Positions 41,538-51,600 of a stretch of 64,000 nucleotides of DNA are shown here, in pieces. The notes beneath the pieces were generated by a model. It was not told the origin of the DNA. It saw nothing but the letters and a program-made list of their open reading frames with translations, and did no database searches. The position numbers and the translations under genes are program-made. Source of the stretch: Nitrospirota bacterium (GTDB lineage Bacteria; Nitrospirota; Nitrospiria; SBBL01; JAADHI01); NCBI GenBank assembly GCA_029261165.1, contig JAJDBV010000004.1, positions 1 to 64,000 of the forward strand, in the 5' to 3' direction. The stretch's first letter is position 1. Each line of letters starts with the position of its first letter.

Positions 41538-42707
41538 ATGGATGTTAAATTCATTTATGAACTGAGCAGACGGCCGGGCGTGAATCTATACGGGGCGCTC
41601 GAAGAACATCATTTCGATGAGATATTCGCCCGTGAAAGCGAATACTGCTTCGGCGAATCGGGTATCGGGAAGACATCCCGGAGTCGTTTAATCGATTGGC
41701 TCGAGAAGGACCTTTCAGCACTCGCGTGGCGTGAGATGAAAGAATGCACCGGTTGCGAAGACCTCGCCGCGTGGTTATTACAGAATCCCATCCCCGACCG
41801 GGAGGATGAGCTCAGGAGAAATTTTGCCGAAGAGGAGACAAGATTTCAGTTGGAGACATTCATTAAGAGAAAAGACGGGGCCTCTGTTCCCCTCTATCTG
41901 GATCATATCGATCCGGATGATGATGCGGAAATCGCCCTCTTTTTCAACCTGATCACCTTTCCACCTACGGATGACAACGGACGATACATTCATCACAGAA
42001 ACGAGCGGCAGATCCCGGCCGGGATCGCCAACCGGATCTCAGCATTGATGAATGAGGCAAATCGACTGGCCAAGACAACGGGCCGGCATGTCGGATCGCC
42101 CGCGCCGAAAGACGATCTGGAGCGGGCCGCCGATGAAAAGATCGACAGCCTCTATAAAGAGGCCTCACGAATAGAGAAGGAAACAGTCCTATCCTTGATC
42201 CGGGTTGCGGGGCTCGAATGTAATATCTGCGGCGGTCGCGTGAAGTATCAAGAATTGATCCCGAAAGCGGCCCTATTGACCTGTCCTTCATGCACTCACC
42301 CCATCTGTCCGGAGTGTGCAAACTGCTACGGCAAAGACCCGGCGACGGTTGAGGAGGCGGACGCCTATCTCGCCTCCTGCGATGACGTTTCAGGGATGGC
42401 CTATTGCGGTCAATGCGGGGACTGGGGGACCGCATTCATGCTCCGGTTTTTACGTCTGAAAAATTGTCCCATCCCGGAAGCCTACCGGAACCACCAACCT
42501 GTGCCGAGGCATGCTGATTTTATTGCGACGAGAACCGTTGCAGACCTGCCGGAAATCAACCGGATCGCCGCCGACGTACGGAAGGCATTCATGCAAGGCA
42601 CCTCCGGCATTATCAAGGTTCAACATCCAACAGGAGAGATTTGGGGGATCCCTGAAAGATATCCCGACGGATGGAAGGTCACCATCTGCTATCCGGAAGA
42701 GCGGTAG
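41538..42707 (+). CDS. hypothetical multi-cysteine protein upstream of PRTRC
   Basis: 389 aa, unrecognised. A helical N-terminal half contains ESGIGKTSRSRLIDW, which resembles but does not clearly form a P-loop. The C-terminal half carries several CxxC knuckles (CNICGG, CPSCTHPICPECANCYG, CGQCGDWG) predicting at least two zinc sites. AAGGAG precedes the ATG. Its end is 7 bases before the ParB gene, so it probably belongs to the PRTRC transcript. Confidence 0.6.
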   Translation: MDVKFIYELSRRPGVNLYGALEEHHFDEIFARESEYCFGESGIGKTSRSRLIDWLEKDLSALAWREMKECTGCEDLAAWLLQNPIPDREDELRRNFAEEETRFQLETFIKRKDGASVPLYLDHIDPDDDAEIALFFNLITFPPTDDNGRYIHHRNERQIPAGIANRISALMNEANRLAKTTGRHVGSPAPKDDLERAADEKIDSLYKEASRIEKETVLSLIRVAGLECNICGGRVKYQELIPKAALLTCPSCTHPICPECANCYGKDPATVEEADAYLASCDDVSGMAYCGQCGDWGTAFMLRFLRLKNCPIPEAYRNHQPVPRHADFIATRTVADLPEINRIAADVRKAFMQGTSGIIKVQHPTGEIWGIPERYPDGWKVTICYPEER

Positions 42708-42714
42708 CAAAAAC

Positions 42715-44478
42715 ATGGAATCTAAGATAATCGAGGAAGAGATGAACGAGATAAAACAGACAGATAAAATGGAAATCAGAGAGATATCGATTAACGAGAT
42801 CTATGATCACCCCAACGAACCGCGTACCTACATCGACCCCGAATCCCTTCAGGAATTGAAAAATAATATCGGGAAGATCGGCTTGATCCACCCGATCACG
42901 GTGACGCAACGGAATGAAGGGGGGTATTACCGCCTTGCGGGAAGAAGACGGCTTCTTGCCAGTAAGGCTCTCGGGTACACGACCATATCCACCCAGGTGC
43001 GGAGTGATTTGAGCCCGGACCAGATCGAGACGATCCTGCTCTCCGAAAACCTTCAAAGGGTCGATCTTTCACCGGTCGAAGAAGCCGAAACCTTCGCGCG
43101 GCTTCTTGCAAACCGTTCCATTGAAGATCTCTCGGCCTATATTAATCGGAGCGCCGATTATATCCGGCGGCGACTGCAACTGGGACAGCTTGAACCATCG
43201 GTTCGCGACAAGCTGTTACGCGGCGCTATCCGTCTCTCTGTCGCGGAGCAACTGGCTTGTCTTCCGCAGGAACGGCAAACGGCGATCCTTACGATGGTGG
43301 AGGAACAGGGTTTGAACGGCGTTCAGCTCTCAAATCTCCTGATCCTTCAAAACAACCGCAACCTCCAGACGGCGCCCTTCGATACGTCCGACTGTATGAC
43401 TTGTCTGCATAACAGCGCGGGTCAACCAGAACTCTTCGCCCGGGAGACATCGGGTCTGGGACACTGCCTCGATGCTCGGTGCTGGCGGGAGAAGGAGGGG
43501 GAAAAGGCAAAGTTGCTGGTCTTACAGATCGAAGAGATGGGGCCAAGGGCCGTGATCACGGAGAAATTGAAGATCGCGCTCAAGGACTTGCCGGCCGACA
43601 TCGATCCGACGCAATCGGTCATTCACAACAAGGCGGAGTTGGGGGAAAGCAACCTGAACGACTGCCAAAGCTGCAAGTTCCTGGTGGTCTTCATCTCAAA
43701 TATGGGCCATCTGCTCAAACAGAACATCTGTACCCGGAAGTCTTGTTATCAGGAGCGCGCCGCCTCCTTTCGTGCAGACCATGCCAAGAAGGAGTCCCCT
43801 GCGTTATCTATTGGCGCACAGGGGTCTCCAGCTTTTCAACGATCAGCAGACATCTCCTCCGGGGAAGCTGTAAAAAGCGGTCATCCGGAAAAGATGACCC
43901 CCGCAAATGCCCCGCAGCGGGTCAAAGAGTACAAGCGGAAACGGTATGATGACTGTTTGATGAAAACGTTTACCGAGACGCATGAGAATACGCTCAGGCT
44001 TGCCATGATTGCGATGGGGAATAGCGCATGGGTGCGGGATTTCTCCGGGGATCCCTTGATCAAAGAACTCAACAACGGTGCGACCGACCCAGGCGATTCG
44101 GTCGAAATCGGCCTGCTGAAGGGGACACGATCCCGGAACATCGAGACCCTTTTTCATATCACGGGGCGAATGGCGGCCAAGGTGATTCCGAAACTCGGGA
44201 TTGAGACGGTCGAGCAGATGCTCTTTGTCGATCTGAACAAGCGTCCCGAAGAGCTGTTTCATCTGGACCAGACCTACCTCGAACTTCTCACCAAGAGGGA
44301 GATCGAGGCGACCGCAAAAGAACTCGCCCTCGATCCCACGCTCAAGAGCAAGGGGCTGTCGATCAAGAAGCTGTCAAGCCAGCCTAAAAAGAAGCTGATC
44401 GAAGGGGTATTGAGTTGCGGCTTTTCCGGAAGGGACCTGCCCCGATGGCTTCTGCCGGAAACCATCAACCTTCAATAA
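42715..44478 (+). CDS. PRTRC system ParB-like protein
   Basis: 587 aa. The ParB/Srx N-terminal domain (about 20-115) shows NEPRTYIDPESLQEL, GLIHPITV, GYYRLAGRRRLLASKALG and ENLQRVDLSPVEEA. Then comes the HTH region (SIEDLSAYINRSADYIRRRL). The C-terminal half has two Cys groups (CMTCLHNSAG to CLDARCW, and CQSCKF to CTRKSCY) typical of PRTRC ParB proteins, which probably bind metal. It may bind centromere-like sites and/or regulate the cassette. It is the first recognised gene of the ParB-related/ThiF-related cassette. An alternative ATG at 42742 follows GAGGAAGAG; neither start is decisive. Confidence 0.85.
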   Translation: MESKIIEEEMNEIKQTDKMEIREISINEIYDHPNEPRTYIDPESLQELKNNIGKIGLIHPITVTQRNEGGYYRLAGRRRLLASKALGYTTISTQVRSDLSPDQIETILLSENLQRVDLSPVEEAETFARLLANRSIEDLSAYINRSADYIRRRLQLGQLEPSVRDKLLRGAIRLSVAEQLACLPQERQTAILTMVEEQGLNGVQLSNLLILQNNRNLQTAPFDTSDCMTCLHNSAGQPELFARETSGLGHCLDARCWREKEGEKAKLLVLQIEEMGPRAVITEKLKIALKDLPADIDPTQSVIHNKAELGESNLNDCQSCKFLVVFISNMGHLLKQNICTRKSCYQERAASFRADHAKKESPALSIGAQGSPAFQRSADISSGEAVKSGHPEKMTPANAPQRVKEYKRKRYDDCLMKTFTETHENTLRLAMIAMGNSAWVRDFSGDPLIKELNNGATDPGDSVEIGLLKGTRSRNIETLFHITGRMAAKVIPKLGIETVEQMLFVDLNKRPEELFHLDQTYLELLTKREIEATAKELALDPTLKSKGLSIKKLSSQPKKKLIEGVLSCGFSGRDLPRWLLPETINLQ

Positions 44479-44524
44479 AACAATCCTGCCATTTCGTTAA
44501 ACCTCAATATTATGGAGATTACCG

Positions 44525-44947
44525 ATGTTTGATTTTAAAAAGATTGCAACCCTTATTCCCCCACAGGGGCATATCTCGTTCACCATCACGGCCGGAAGGA
44601 AGGATCACCTGGTTGTTCTGGTCCAACCGATCTATGCGGCGATTGAGGGACTGACCGGTCAGAAAAAAGAGGATTACCAACAAGCCCGCGTTCCAATGGT
44701 CCTCGAAGGGACGCCTGAAGAATTGAACAATGACTTCATGCGGATCCTGGAAGAAACCGAGGCAACCGAGGGGAACCTTCAACGCGCCTTCCTTGCCAAA
44801 CAAGAGGCGATCATAAAGGCGATTTCGACAACCGAGAAGCGACCTCCCGGAGAAGACAAAAAAGGGGTCACGGGGGAACAACCTGGAGCATCAGAGAAGA
44901 CCACTAAAACACGATCAGAGCAAAAGGACTTCAGTCTCTTTAAATAA
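44525..44947 (+). CDS. PRTRC system protein E
   Basis: 140 aa. The pattern MFDFKKIATLIPPQGHISFTI, LVVLVQPI and AARVPMVLEGTPEELNNDF-like segments, followed by a variable Lys/Glu/Thr-rich tail, match PRTRC protein E. It lies between ParB and the ubiquitin-like protein C, 18 bases before the latter. Function unknown; it is a fixed member of the cassette. Confidence 0.75.
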   Translation: MFDFKKIATLIPPQGHISFTITAGRKDHLVVLVQPIYAAIEGLTGQKKEDYQQARVPMVLEGTPEELNNDFMRILEETEATEGNLQRAFLAKQEAIIKAISTTEKRPPGEDKKGVTGEQPGASEKTTKTRSEQKDFSLFK

Positions 44948-44965
44948 TTTAAGGGAGGAGGAAAG

Positions 44966-45361
44966 ATGGAAAAACGACTGATTGAACGGATCTTTGAATA
45001 CAGCGGTATGCGTCTGAACGACCCGGATCCGACGATGAATCTGGAAGACGTCAAGAACTTTTATACTGCCGTCTATCCGGAATTATCTCAGGCGATTATT
45101 GAAGAGCCTGTCCGCAGAGGGGATACACTCGTTTACGCGATCAAACGGGCAGTGGGAACAAAGGGGGGCGAGCAATCGCCCCCCATCACCGTTCACACGC
45201 TGTCAGACAGCGAGGCAGAAAAAACAACCCGTGAAGAACCCACACAAGGAGGGATCGGATGTCCACACAGACTGCTGACACAGCTATTCGTCGGAGGCAA
45301 TCGGAACAGACAGACAGGGGAGGTCGTCCTGTCGAGCGAAGGGCTTTCGCTCCTGCCTTGA
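44966..45361 (+). CDS. PRTRC system protein C (ubiquitin-like)
   Basis: The first ~67 residues (RIFEYSGMRLNDPDPTMNLE, then VYPELSQAIIEE and LVYAIKRAVGTKG) match PRTRC protein C, assigned by others to the prokaryotic ubiquitin-like (beta-grasp) family. Here a second Gly follows, giving VGTKGG, then a tail of 60 residues. Usual PRTRC-C proteins end near GTKG. The gene runs 103 bases into the start of protein F in another frame, so the tail may be a by-product of overlap or a cleavable extension. AGGAGG precedes the ATG. The presumed substrate of the E1/E2/JAB proteins downstream. Confidence 0.75.
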   Translation: MEKRLIERIFEYSGMRLNDPDPTMNLEDVKNFYTAVYPELSQAIIEEPVRRGDTLVYAIKRAVGTKGGEQSPPITVHTLSDSEAEKTTREEPTQGGIGCPHRLLTQLFVGGNRNRQTGEVVLSSEGLSLLP

Positions 45362-46350
45362 TCGCGCTTCCCGTGTTGAAAGGGGTTCCTGCCACGCTCG
45401 ACTATACGAGCGTCGGAATCGGAAACGGCAAACTTTCTCAGATCGGTCTCTGGATTTCTCAAATCATGAAAGATCAACAGATCGAGACCCCTGGGCCCTG
45501 GGCTGCTCATACGGATCCGGACCGGATCAAGACGGCGCTTGTTTCATGGATCGATAAACTCCTCTCAAGCTTGGAATCGAGCGTGCTGGGAAGATCCGCC
45601 TGCACGCTGACCCTCGAGAAGCTCGGAGATGTTGGTGAGGCGAATGGAATCTACCTGATGATTCATTATCCGTATGATGTCGATGTCATCTTCTGCGACA
45701 TCCTGCCGAGAATTGGAGAATCGGATAAAGCGCTGGAGGCGGTTATCGTCGCAGCCTTCCAGTCGCTCTGCTGGTTCAAGAATATCTATACCTACGACGA
45801 TTGCCTGGAACAATATCAAGATTGGGGTGAAGAACAATTGAGCGATACTGGACTGGAAGACGATGAAAGGGAAGGGATCAAGAATCAACTCGATTGGATC
45901 GATCATCATATTTCGAAAGCATACCGCTTCCTTCTCCGGGGGAAAGGCCGACCTCTCTTCCCTCCTTTTCCGAAATATCCTCCGGAACCCTCATGGACAC
46001 ATCCATGGTGGCACTGGGCGAAAGAGGTCTACGAAAAAAGTCGGACATGGGAGAGTCCGATCCCTTATTTTCCGCATTACGACCTTCTCCCGGATGCCTG
46101 CCTCCTGGACCCGGGTGTTCTCACCCCGTTTTTATGGTCCCGAACCGATCCTTTGACGGAGTATTTTTCAGAAATGATGGACTCGGAATATCAAAGCGGA
46201 AGCGAGCCGTTCTCCATCCTACCGTTCAACAACGAGGCGCAGGTTATCGAAAGTGTTCATCTGATGCATATGTCTTCCGAATGGTCCGATCTTTTTCTGA
46301 AGGGTTCTCGTCTGCTCGATCCACCCCAAGAAACAATGAAGGAGACGTAG
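45259..46350 (+). CDS. PRTRC system protein F
   Basis: 363 aa. The ATG follows AAGGAGG inside the 3' part of protein C. The sequence LPVLKGVPATLDYTSVGIGN and a C-terminal Trp/Pro-rich part (RPLFPPFPKYPPEPSWTHPWWHW) fit PRTRC protein F, a family of unknown function kept with the cassette. No catalytic motif is visible. Confidence 0.75.
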   Translation: MSTQTADTAIRRRQSEQTDRGGRPVERRAFAPALIALPVLKGVPATLDYTSVGIGNGKLSQIGLWISQIMKDQQIETPGPWAAHTDPDRIKTALVSWIDKLLSSLESSVLGRSACTLTLEKLGDVGEANGIYLMIHYPYDVDVIFCDILPRIGESDKALEAVIVAAFQSLCWFKNIYTYDDCLEQYQDWGEEQLSDTGLEDDEREGIKNQLDWIDHHISKAYRFLLRGKGRPLFPPFPKYPPEPSWTHPWWHWAKEVYEKSRTWESPIPYFPHYDLLPDACLLDPGVLTPFLWSRTDPLTEYFSEMMDSEYQSGSEPFSILPFNNEAQVIESVHLMHMSSEWSDLFLKGSRLLDPPQETMKET

Positions 46351-46352
46351 GC

Positions 46353-47123
46353 ATGATGGTGGAAACACTCGGGTTAAAGAAGGCACTCCTATGCTACGCC
46401 AATTCAGACGCTTACGGTAGCGCCGTCCATTATTGGCAGATCCATACGGTGATGACGGATTCCAAAGGCGTTCCTCATCTGGAGGCCGGAAGATCCGTTT
46501 CAAGGATCGTTCTCGAGGCGCTCTGCAAAGAGGTCGTTCCCGATTTAGTCTCTCGTCTCGGATGGGTCGATCCATCCCTTCTTGCCTATGGCTCCGGGAT
46601 CAATGGTCCGCTGGTCTTCTTTCGCCCTTCCACACGGCGGCCGATCTATTTCGGACAGGCATCGTCCTTGAAGAGCGGGATTGTCTCGTGGCCCTCAATG
46701 GTCATGCTGGCGGAGCCTTCAAAGCTGTTTATTTATGTTGTGAAGGGGAATCAGCGCCCTGGGCTTGACGCTGAACTTTTATGTCCGCCGTTTCTGAATG
46801 TCTACCCCGATCACAACGTCTGCATCGGAGAGACGAAGACCCCTTCAGGCTGCCGACCTTGTGATATCGAGGCGTGGGCGGAAAGCTTCTACAACAGCGC
46901 GTTCACGCATCCCAATGCCAATGACCAGGACTTCTTGCTCAAGGGTGCCCTTGAGCAATTTTGGCATGCCTTGCTCACCGGGAAAAGAAAACGGTTTCCA
47001 TACCGCTTGATCAAGCCTGCCGGCAAGACATTAAGGCAGCTTTTGATGGAAAGGAATCTTTATGAACCGAAAAGATCTTCTTCTTCAGGAACATCTTCCG
47101 ACATTCATGGTGCCGCGATTTGA
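46353..47123 (+). CDS. PRTRC system protein B (E2-like)
   Basis: 256 aa. PRTRC protein B belongs to the prokaryotic E2-like family D. Visible are YGSGINGPLVFFRPSTRRPIYF, then LLCPPFLNVYPDHNVCIGET, whose Cys in the NVCIG segment is the natural candidate for the thioester site, and AESFYNSAFTHPN. It should accept the ubiquitin-like protein from the ThiF-like E1. AAGGAGACG precedes the ATG. The 3' end overlaps protein A by 62 bases. The E2 role is from the family; the active-site choice is inference. Confidence 0.75.
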   Translation: MMVETLGLKKALLCYANSDAYGSAVHYWQIHTVMTDSKGVPHLEAGRSVSRIVLEALCKEVVPDLVSRLGWVDPSLLAYGSGINGPLVFFRPSTRRPIYFGQASSLKSGIVSWPSMVMLAEPSKLFIYVVKGNQRPGLDAELLCPPFLNVYPDHNVCIGETKTPSGCRPCDIEAWAESFYNSAFTHPNANDQDFLLKGALEQFWHALLTGKRKRFPYRLIKPAGKTLRQLLMERNLYEPKRSSSSGTSSDIHGAAI

Positions 47124-47718
47124 ACCGCTGCCGCCGCTTCAAGAAAGCCGTTCCCGGCTACTGATGGCAAAAGATGGTTTATGGATTGAAACAAGAACGC
47201 CCTGGGGCGAATTCATCAAAAGGATCTTTGAGAGTCCACGTATTCTCCCCTACGGATCGGTCGCGGAAAAGACGGAACTGTTGAGCGGTCCGATCCCGAT
47301 GCGATTGCAGGAACAATTTGTAAACCAGGCAAACGCGTCTTCACAACGAGGTCTCGAAACAGCTGCATGGATTATCTGGAGCGCCGAGCAGGGTTGGGAA
47401 TACCTGCAACTGGATATCCTTGAGAGAACGAGCGGTTCTGTCGCGTTCAGATGGCCGGCGCTTGCCCCCGAAAAGCACCTCGTTCTGGATATGCACAGCC
47501 ACGGCGCGGGACCGGCCTTCTTCTCGATAACGGATGACCGGTCGGATCAAGGCACAGCGCATTTCTCCCTGGTTGTTGGAAATTGCGAAGAAGGCCGACT
47601 CTTTGCCGAACTCGACACGGCGTTCAGGCTCTGCCTGTCCGGTTTTTTCTTTGGCGATCACGAGGGACAAACGCTCCGGAAGGTTCCTGGAAAGGGGGCG
47701 GTGTGCGGCATTACATGA
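47062..47718 (+). CDS. PRTRC system protein A (JAB/MPN metalloprotease-like)
   Basis: 218 aa. The JAMM-like motif is LVLDMHSHGAGPAFFSITDD, with the HxH pair and the Asp ligand, and an upstream Glu in the AEQGWEYL segment. JAB domains remove ubiquitin-like modifiers, so this protein may mature or recycle protein C. It overlaps protein B by 62 bases and its stop overlaps the ThiF start (ATGA), indicating coupled expression. Confidence 0.8.
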   Translation: MNRKDLLLQEHLPTFMVPRFEPLPPLQESRSRLLMAKDGLWIETRTPWGEFIKRIFESPRILPYGSVAEKTELLSGPIPMRLQEQFVNQANASSQRGLETAAWIIWSAEQGWEYLQLDILERTSGSVAFRWPALAPEKHLVLDMHSHGAGPAFFSITDDRSDQGTAHFSLVVGNCEEGRLFAELDTAFRLCLSGFFFGDHEGQTLRKVPGKGAVCGIT

Positions 47719-48518
47719 CGTCGTTATCCGGTCGGAGACCGATTCTCATTCACCTCATCGGCTGCGGCGGGACCGGAAGCCACCTCGCAACCCGTCTTGT
47801 TCAGCTCAATACGACGCTTCTGGCCCTGGGCCATCCAGGGCTCCATGTCGTGATGTTCGACCCGGACATTGTCAGCCCGGCCAATATCGGGAGGCAGATG
47901 TTTCATGAGCCGGATATCGGACTTCCGAAGGTGACGGTGTTGGTCACCCGGATCAATCAGTGTACCGGCTTCGACTGGGAAGGGATCCCGGTTGTCTATC
48001 CGGCGCGTTATAGCGACTCTCCACAAATTGTGATCACGGCCGTGGATACAGCGAAGGCGAGGGTGATGATCGGCCGCGCGCTGCACCGAAATGCTCACGC
48101 CCTCTATTGGATTGACTGCGGCAACATGCAACGTCAGGGGCAGGTCATCTTTGGATCTCTTGGTAAAAAACGACAGCCAAAAAACCTCAAGGTAAAGACG
48201 ATTGACCGGCTTCCGACCGTTCTCGATTTCTATCCGGAGTTGGCGGAGGGAGAAGACGACCACCAGGGACCATCCTGCTCTCTGGCGGAGGCGATCGAAC
48301 AGCAGGATCTCTTTATCAACCCCTTGGTCGCTCTGGAGGCCTCCGAGATGCTCTGGAAGGCCTTGCGGTATGGATACCTGGAGTATTCAGCCGCCTACAT
48401 CAGTCTCGATCCGAGGAGCACCCGTGTCTTGCCGATTGATCCAAAAATATGGAGGCGGTTTGGATACGGGGCAAGAAAACCGAGCAGGAAAACCCGGACA
48501 AAAGAGAAGAAACAGTAA
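47715..48518 (+). CDS. PRTRC system ThiF-family E1-like protein
   Basis: 267 aa. The adenylation fold shows IHLIGCGGTGSHLATRLVQL, VVMFDPDIVSPANIGRQMF, and DIGLPKVTVLVTRIN. A conserved GPSCSLAEAIEQQDLFINP carries the likely thioester Cys. The enzyme should activate the C terminus of the ubiquitin-like protein C and pass it to protein B. The ATG overlaps protein A's stop; an in-frame GTG at 47703 is an alternative start. The cassette ends with a strong terminator 30 bases downstream. Confidence 0.88.
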   Translation: MTSLSGRRPILIHLIGCGGTGSHLATRLVQLNTTLLALGHPGLHVVMFDPDIVSPANIGRQMFHEPDIGLPKVTVLVTRINQCTGFDWEGIPVVYPARYSDSPQIVITAVDTAKARVMIGRALHRNAHALYWIDCGNMQRQGQVIFGSLGKKRQPKNLKVKTIDRLPTVLDFYPELAEGEDDHQGPSCSLAEAIEQQDLFINPLVALEASEMLWKALRYGYLEYSAAYISLDPRSTRVLPIDPKIWRRFGYGARKPSRKTRTKEKKQ

Positions 48519-48540
48519 GCAACATCAATTGAATAATCTG

Positions 48541-48587
48541 AAGGCCCGACTTTCCCCGACATTTATTGTACGGAAAGCCGGGCCTTT
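48541..48587 (+). terminator. intrinsic terminator after the PRTRC cassette
   Basis: GGCCCGACTTTCC pairs with GGAAAGCCGGGCC and leads into a T-rich stretch. Confidence 0.85.
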
Positions 48588-48614
48588 CTATTTCATATCA
48601 AGACAGGAGATTAA

Positions 48615-51600
48615 ATGAGCGAAAATATATCAAACGCCTTACAGAAGAGGCTTGTTCAGCTTCAAGATTTTTATCATAGAATTGCATCTTTTTCCCATTC
48701 TCCAGAGATCGTGGAAAGGGAGGTTGAGGATGAGATCAGTCGATTGCGGCCGGTTGATCCGATTCAGCCGATCCATATCCCGGAAAGACCGGAGGTCAAG
48801 CTCTCTTTCTCAAGAAAAGTGAGCCGTCGAAAGCCCCCTGCCCTCAAAGTCGCTGCGCATGATGCCGGACTCTTCCTCCTTCCCTACACCGAAGCGTTCA
48901 GGGAAGACTATGTGACCCGTTTCGGAAGATTGATCGCGCCGTTGAAAGTTTTGATGGGAAGGCTCCGGGATCTGGAGCTCTGTTATCACAAGGAAGAACG
49001 GTCGAGCCGCATCGATTCGGCGGATGGGAAAGAGGGAGAAGATAAGGAGAATCCCTTTCTCTGCGATTATCGGTTCTTTAAGTGCCTCTATACGACGATC
49101 CCCGATAACACCAGGTTGGGGAAGATTCTCACGGAGGTCGGATCGATTTTGGATCGGAAGCAGATCGAAAACGGCAGAATCGTCGATCAGTTATCGGAGG
49201 AGATAAATCAAGGGCTCACCGGACCCGAATTGGGAGAAGCCCTGGTGCAATATCAGAAGCTTGTTCCCTTGTGTGACAACATGTTTGTCTCTTCAATCGC
49301 CTCCTGGGCCTCTCTTTCGACCTTCATCTCGATACAAGCCAAAACCCTTGAAAAGGAGATGTTGCGTGAATCCGGCCTGGAGCCCTACCGGGACCGATTT
49401 GTCGAATTTAAGCAGTTCATCAAGGAGATCTCAAATCGGGTTTCCGGATCGCCGACTGCCATGCAGGAAAAGGCGCTCTTTTACGCCTATATGAGTCTGC
49501 AATCGTTCCTCTCAGGAAAACGGCACCCAAAGGATTACTATCGATTAAACAACTTCTCCCAGGTCGGCGCGGGGAAGACCTATACGACGCCGATATTCCT
49601 GAAGATGTTTGCTGAATTGATCGGGAAGGCGGAATCGGAGTGTGGGCGGCTTGCCCCAAAAATCATCACCCTTTATCTGACGGAGGCCAACCTCTGTGAA
49701 AATGTGATCAAATCGATGGTCGAGATTGGGGTTCCGAAGGAGAACCTGCATCATGTTCGGATAAAAAACCTCCCTTCCTTAGAGGTCAAAGATGGCGATT
49801 GTGTTGTCTTAAGCCGGCATGAGGTTGGATTGAAGAAAGAGGAGGACATAACGCAATCGCTGGAGATCCTTATTCGGAGAGGGTTTCACTTCATGATCGT
49901 CGCGGACGAATCTTCTTTCATGAAAAATTCGGAGAGCGGTATTTCGTCGGCCATGGAAACGCTCTATGGATATTTGAAAAAACGAAGGGTCCTGCGGGTT
50001 GATTACAGGCTGTCGGCCACACCGGTGAATAACGATACCGGTGACTTCCTCTACCTGCTGGCGTCCAACCAAATCAACATCGGCGCATTCCTTTTCGCCT
50101 ATCCAGAGATTGCCCATCAAATGCAGTCGGTTTTAACCTCGCTCCAAAACCGAATCTATGACAGAAGCGGCCTCACTTTGCATAGGCTTCTGAACCTCTT
50201 AAGAACCAGCGGCTCGCGCACCGGCGTGCTCATCGATTTCAATCGCATTGAAAAGTCAAATAATGGATCAGTTAAGGACGACGGCAAGAATGAAAACGCA
50301 ACGGCAAAAACAATGCATGAGCTGATCTATACCGACTGCGCCGGCGCTATTCTGACATGTTACTACCAGGCGGTCTTCCACTCCGGTCTTTTTCCGATTA
50401 CACCGTGGCTGGGTCACAATAATGACGGAGACGCGCTCCAACCGACCTTGATCGATATCATGCAGAAACTGGGAGTTGGTTACACCCGGATCACGCAGCC
50501 GGTAGAAGAGACGATTTGCCTCCTCATTGGATTGGAGAAACCCTTGGTCCATCCCGGGTCGAGGGACCTGGACGTCCTGATCCCTTGCCTTCTCTTACTC
50601 AAAGAGATGACCTCGGCGTTGACCTATGACCGTGCGCTGAATGCCGAAGAGGAGGTCCATTTTCAGATAAACGCCAAGCAGTTGCAATCGAATCTGCTCG
50701 AGGCGGTGACGAACCTGGAGGTCCTTGAGAAAATCCGTCAATTCCTGAACCTGATCATGTTCGTCAACCTGGTCCGGAAGGTTCGATCCTATGATCGTGC
50801 CTGGTGGTCCGTGAGGGAAGAGGTAGAAATAGAATGCAGAAAACTCAGAATGGAATTTCTTGCCGCCTATGCTTTCATGCATGGGATCCCGCTGATCCCG
50901 AAACAGGAAGAGGTCACACGGAAAGTGCATAAGGGTTTTCAGATTGTGGAAGAAAAGGAATCCCATTCTTATTTGGCGGCGCGTCCGGATCAGAAACGGG
51001 CATTGATCGGCCTGCTGGAGGATTTATCCGAAGGAGGGATGCTCGGCAATCGGCTGATCGGGGAGTTGGCTCAGTTCTTTGCCCCGGTGCGCTATTTTGA
51101 GTTGCTTCATTTATTGGAAAATCGATCGCAGGGGCATCAGCGAGGCAGGATCGAACAAGAGGAGGAAGAAATTGATAAAAAACGCGCAATGATCATGGAG
51201 ACCCTTGGGGTTGCCTTGGGTTTCAAACAGGGCAAACAGACGTTTCATGATCTTGTTTCACTCTTCAAAAACGATCTGAATAAAATCGGGACAGAAGAAG
51301 ATCAACTGATCCACTTTCGACCCTCTATCCTGGCGAAATACCCGATCTTTCTCAGCGGGACCTTGGCAGTCCTTCAAGACAATGCAAAAGGACTCATAGG
51401 ACTGGAGGCGCAACGCTTTAATGAGGTCCTCCATGATATTGGCTCTGAAAACGTAGATCTGGCCCAGGCCTTGGCTGAGTACGGGATTATTTTCAAGGCC
51501 TCAGAGTCATTGAACTTTCCTTTGGTCCTCCGTTTTGCAGATCGGATTCTTCATCGGTTGTCCGCGTTATTCGCAGAACGTGAAATCAAACTGAAGGTAG

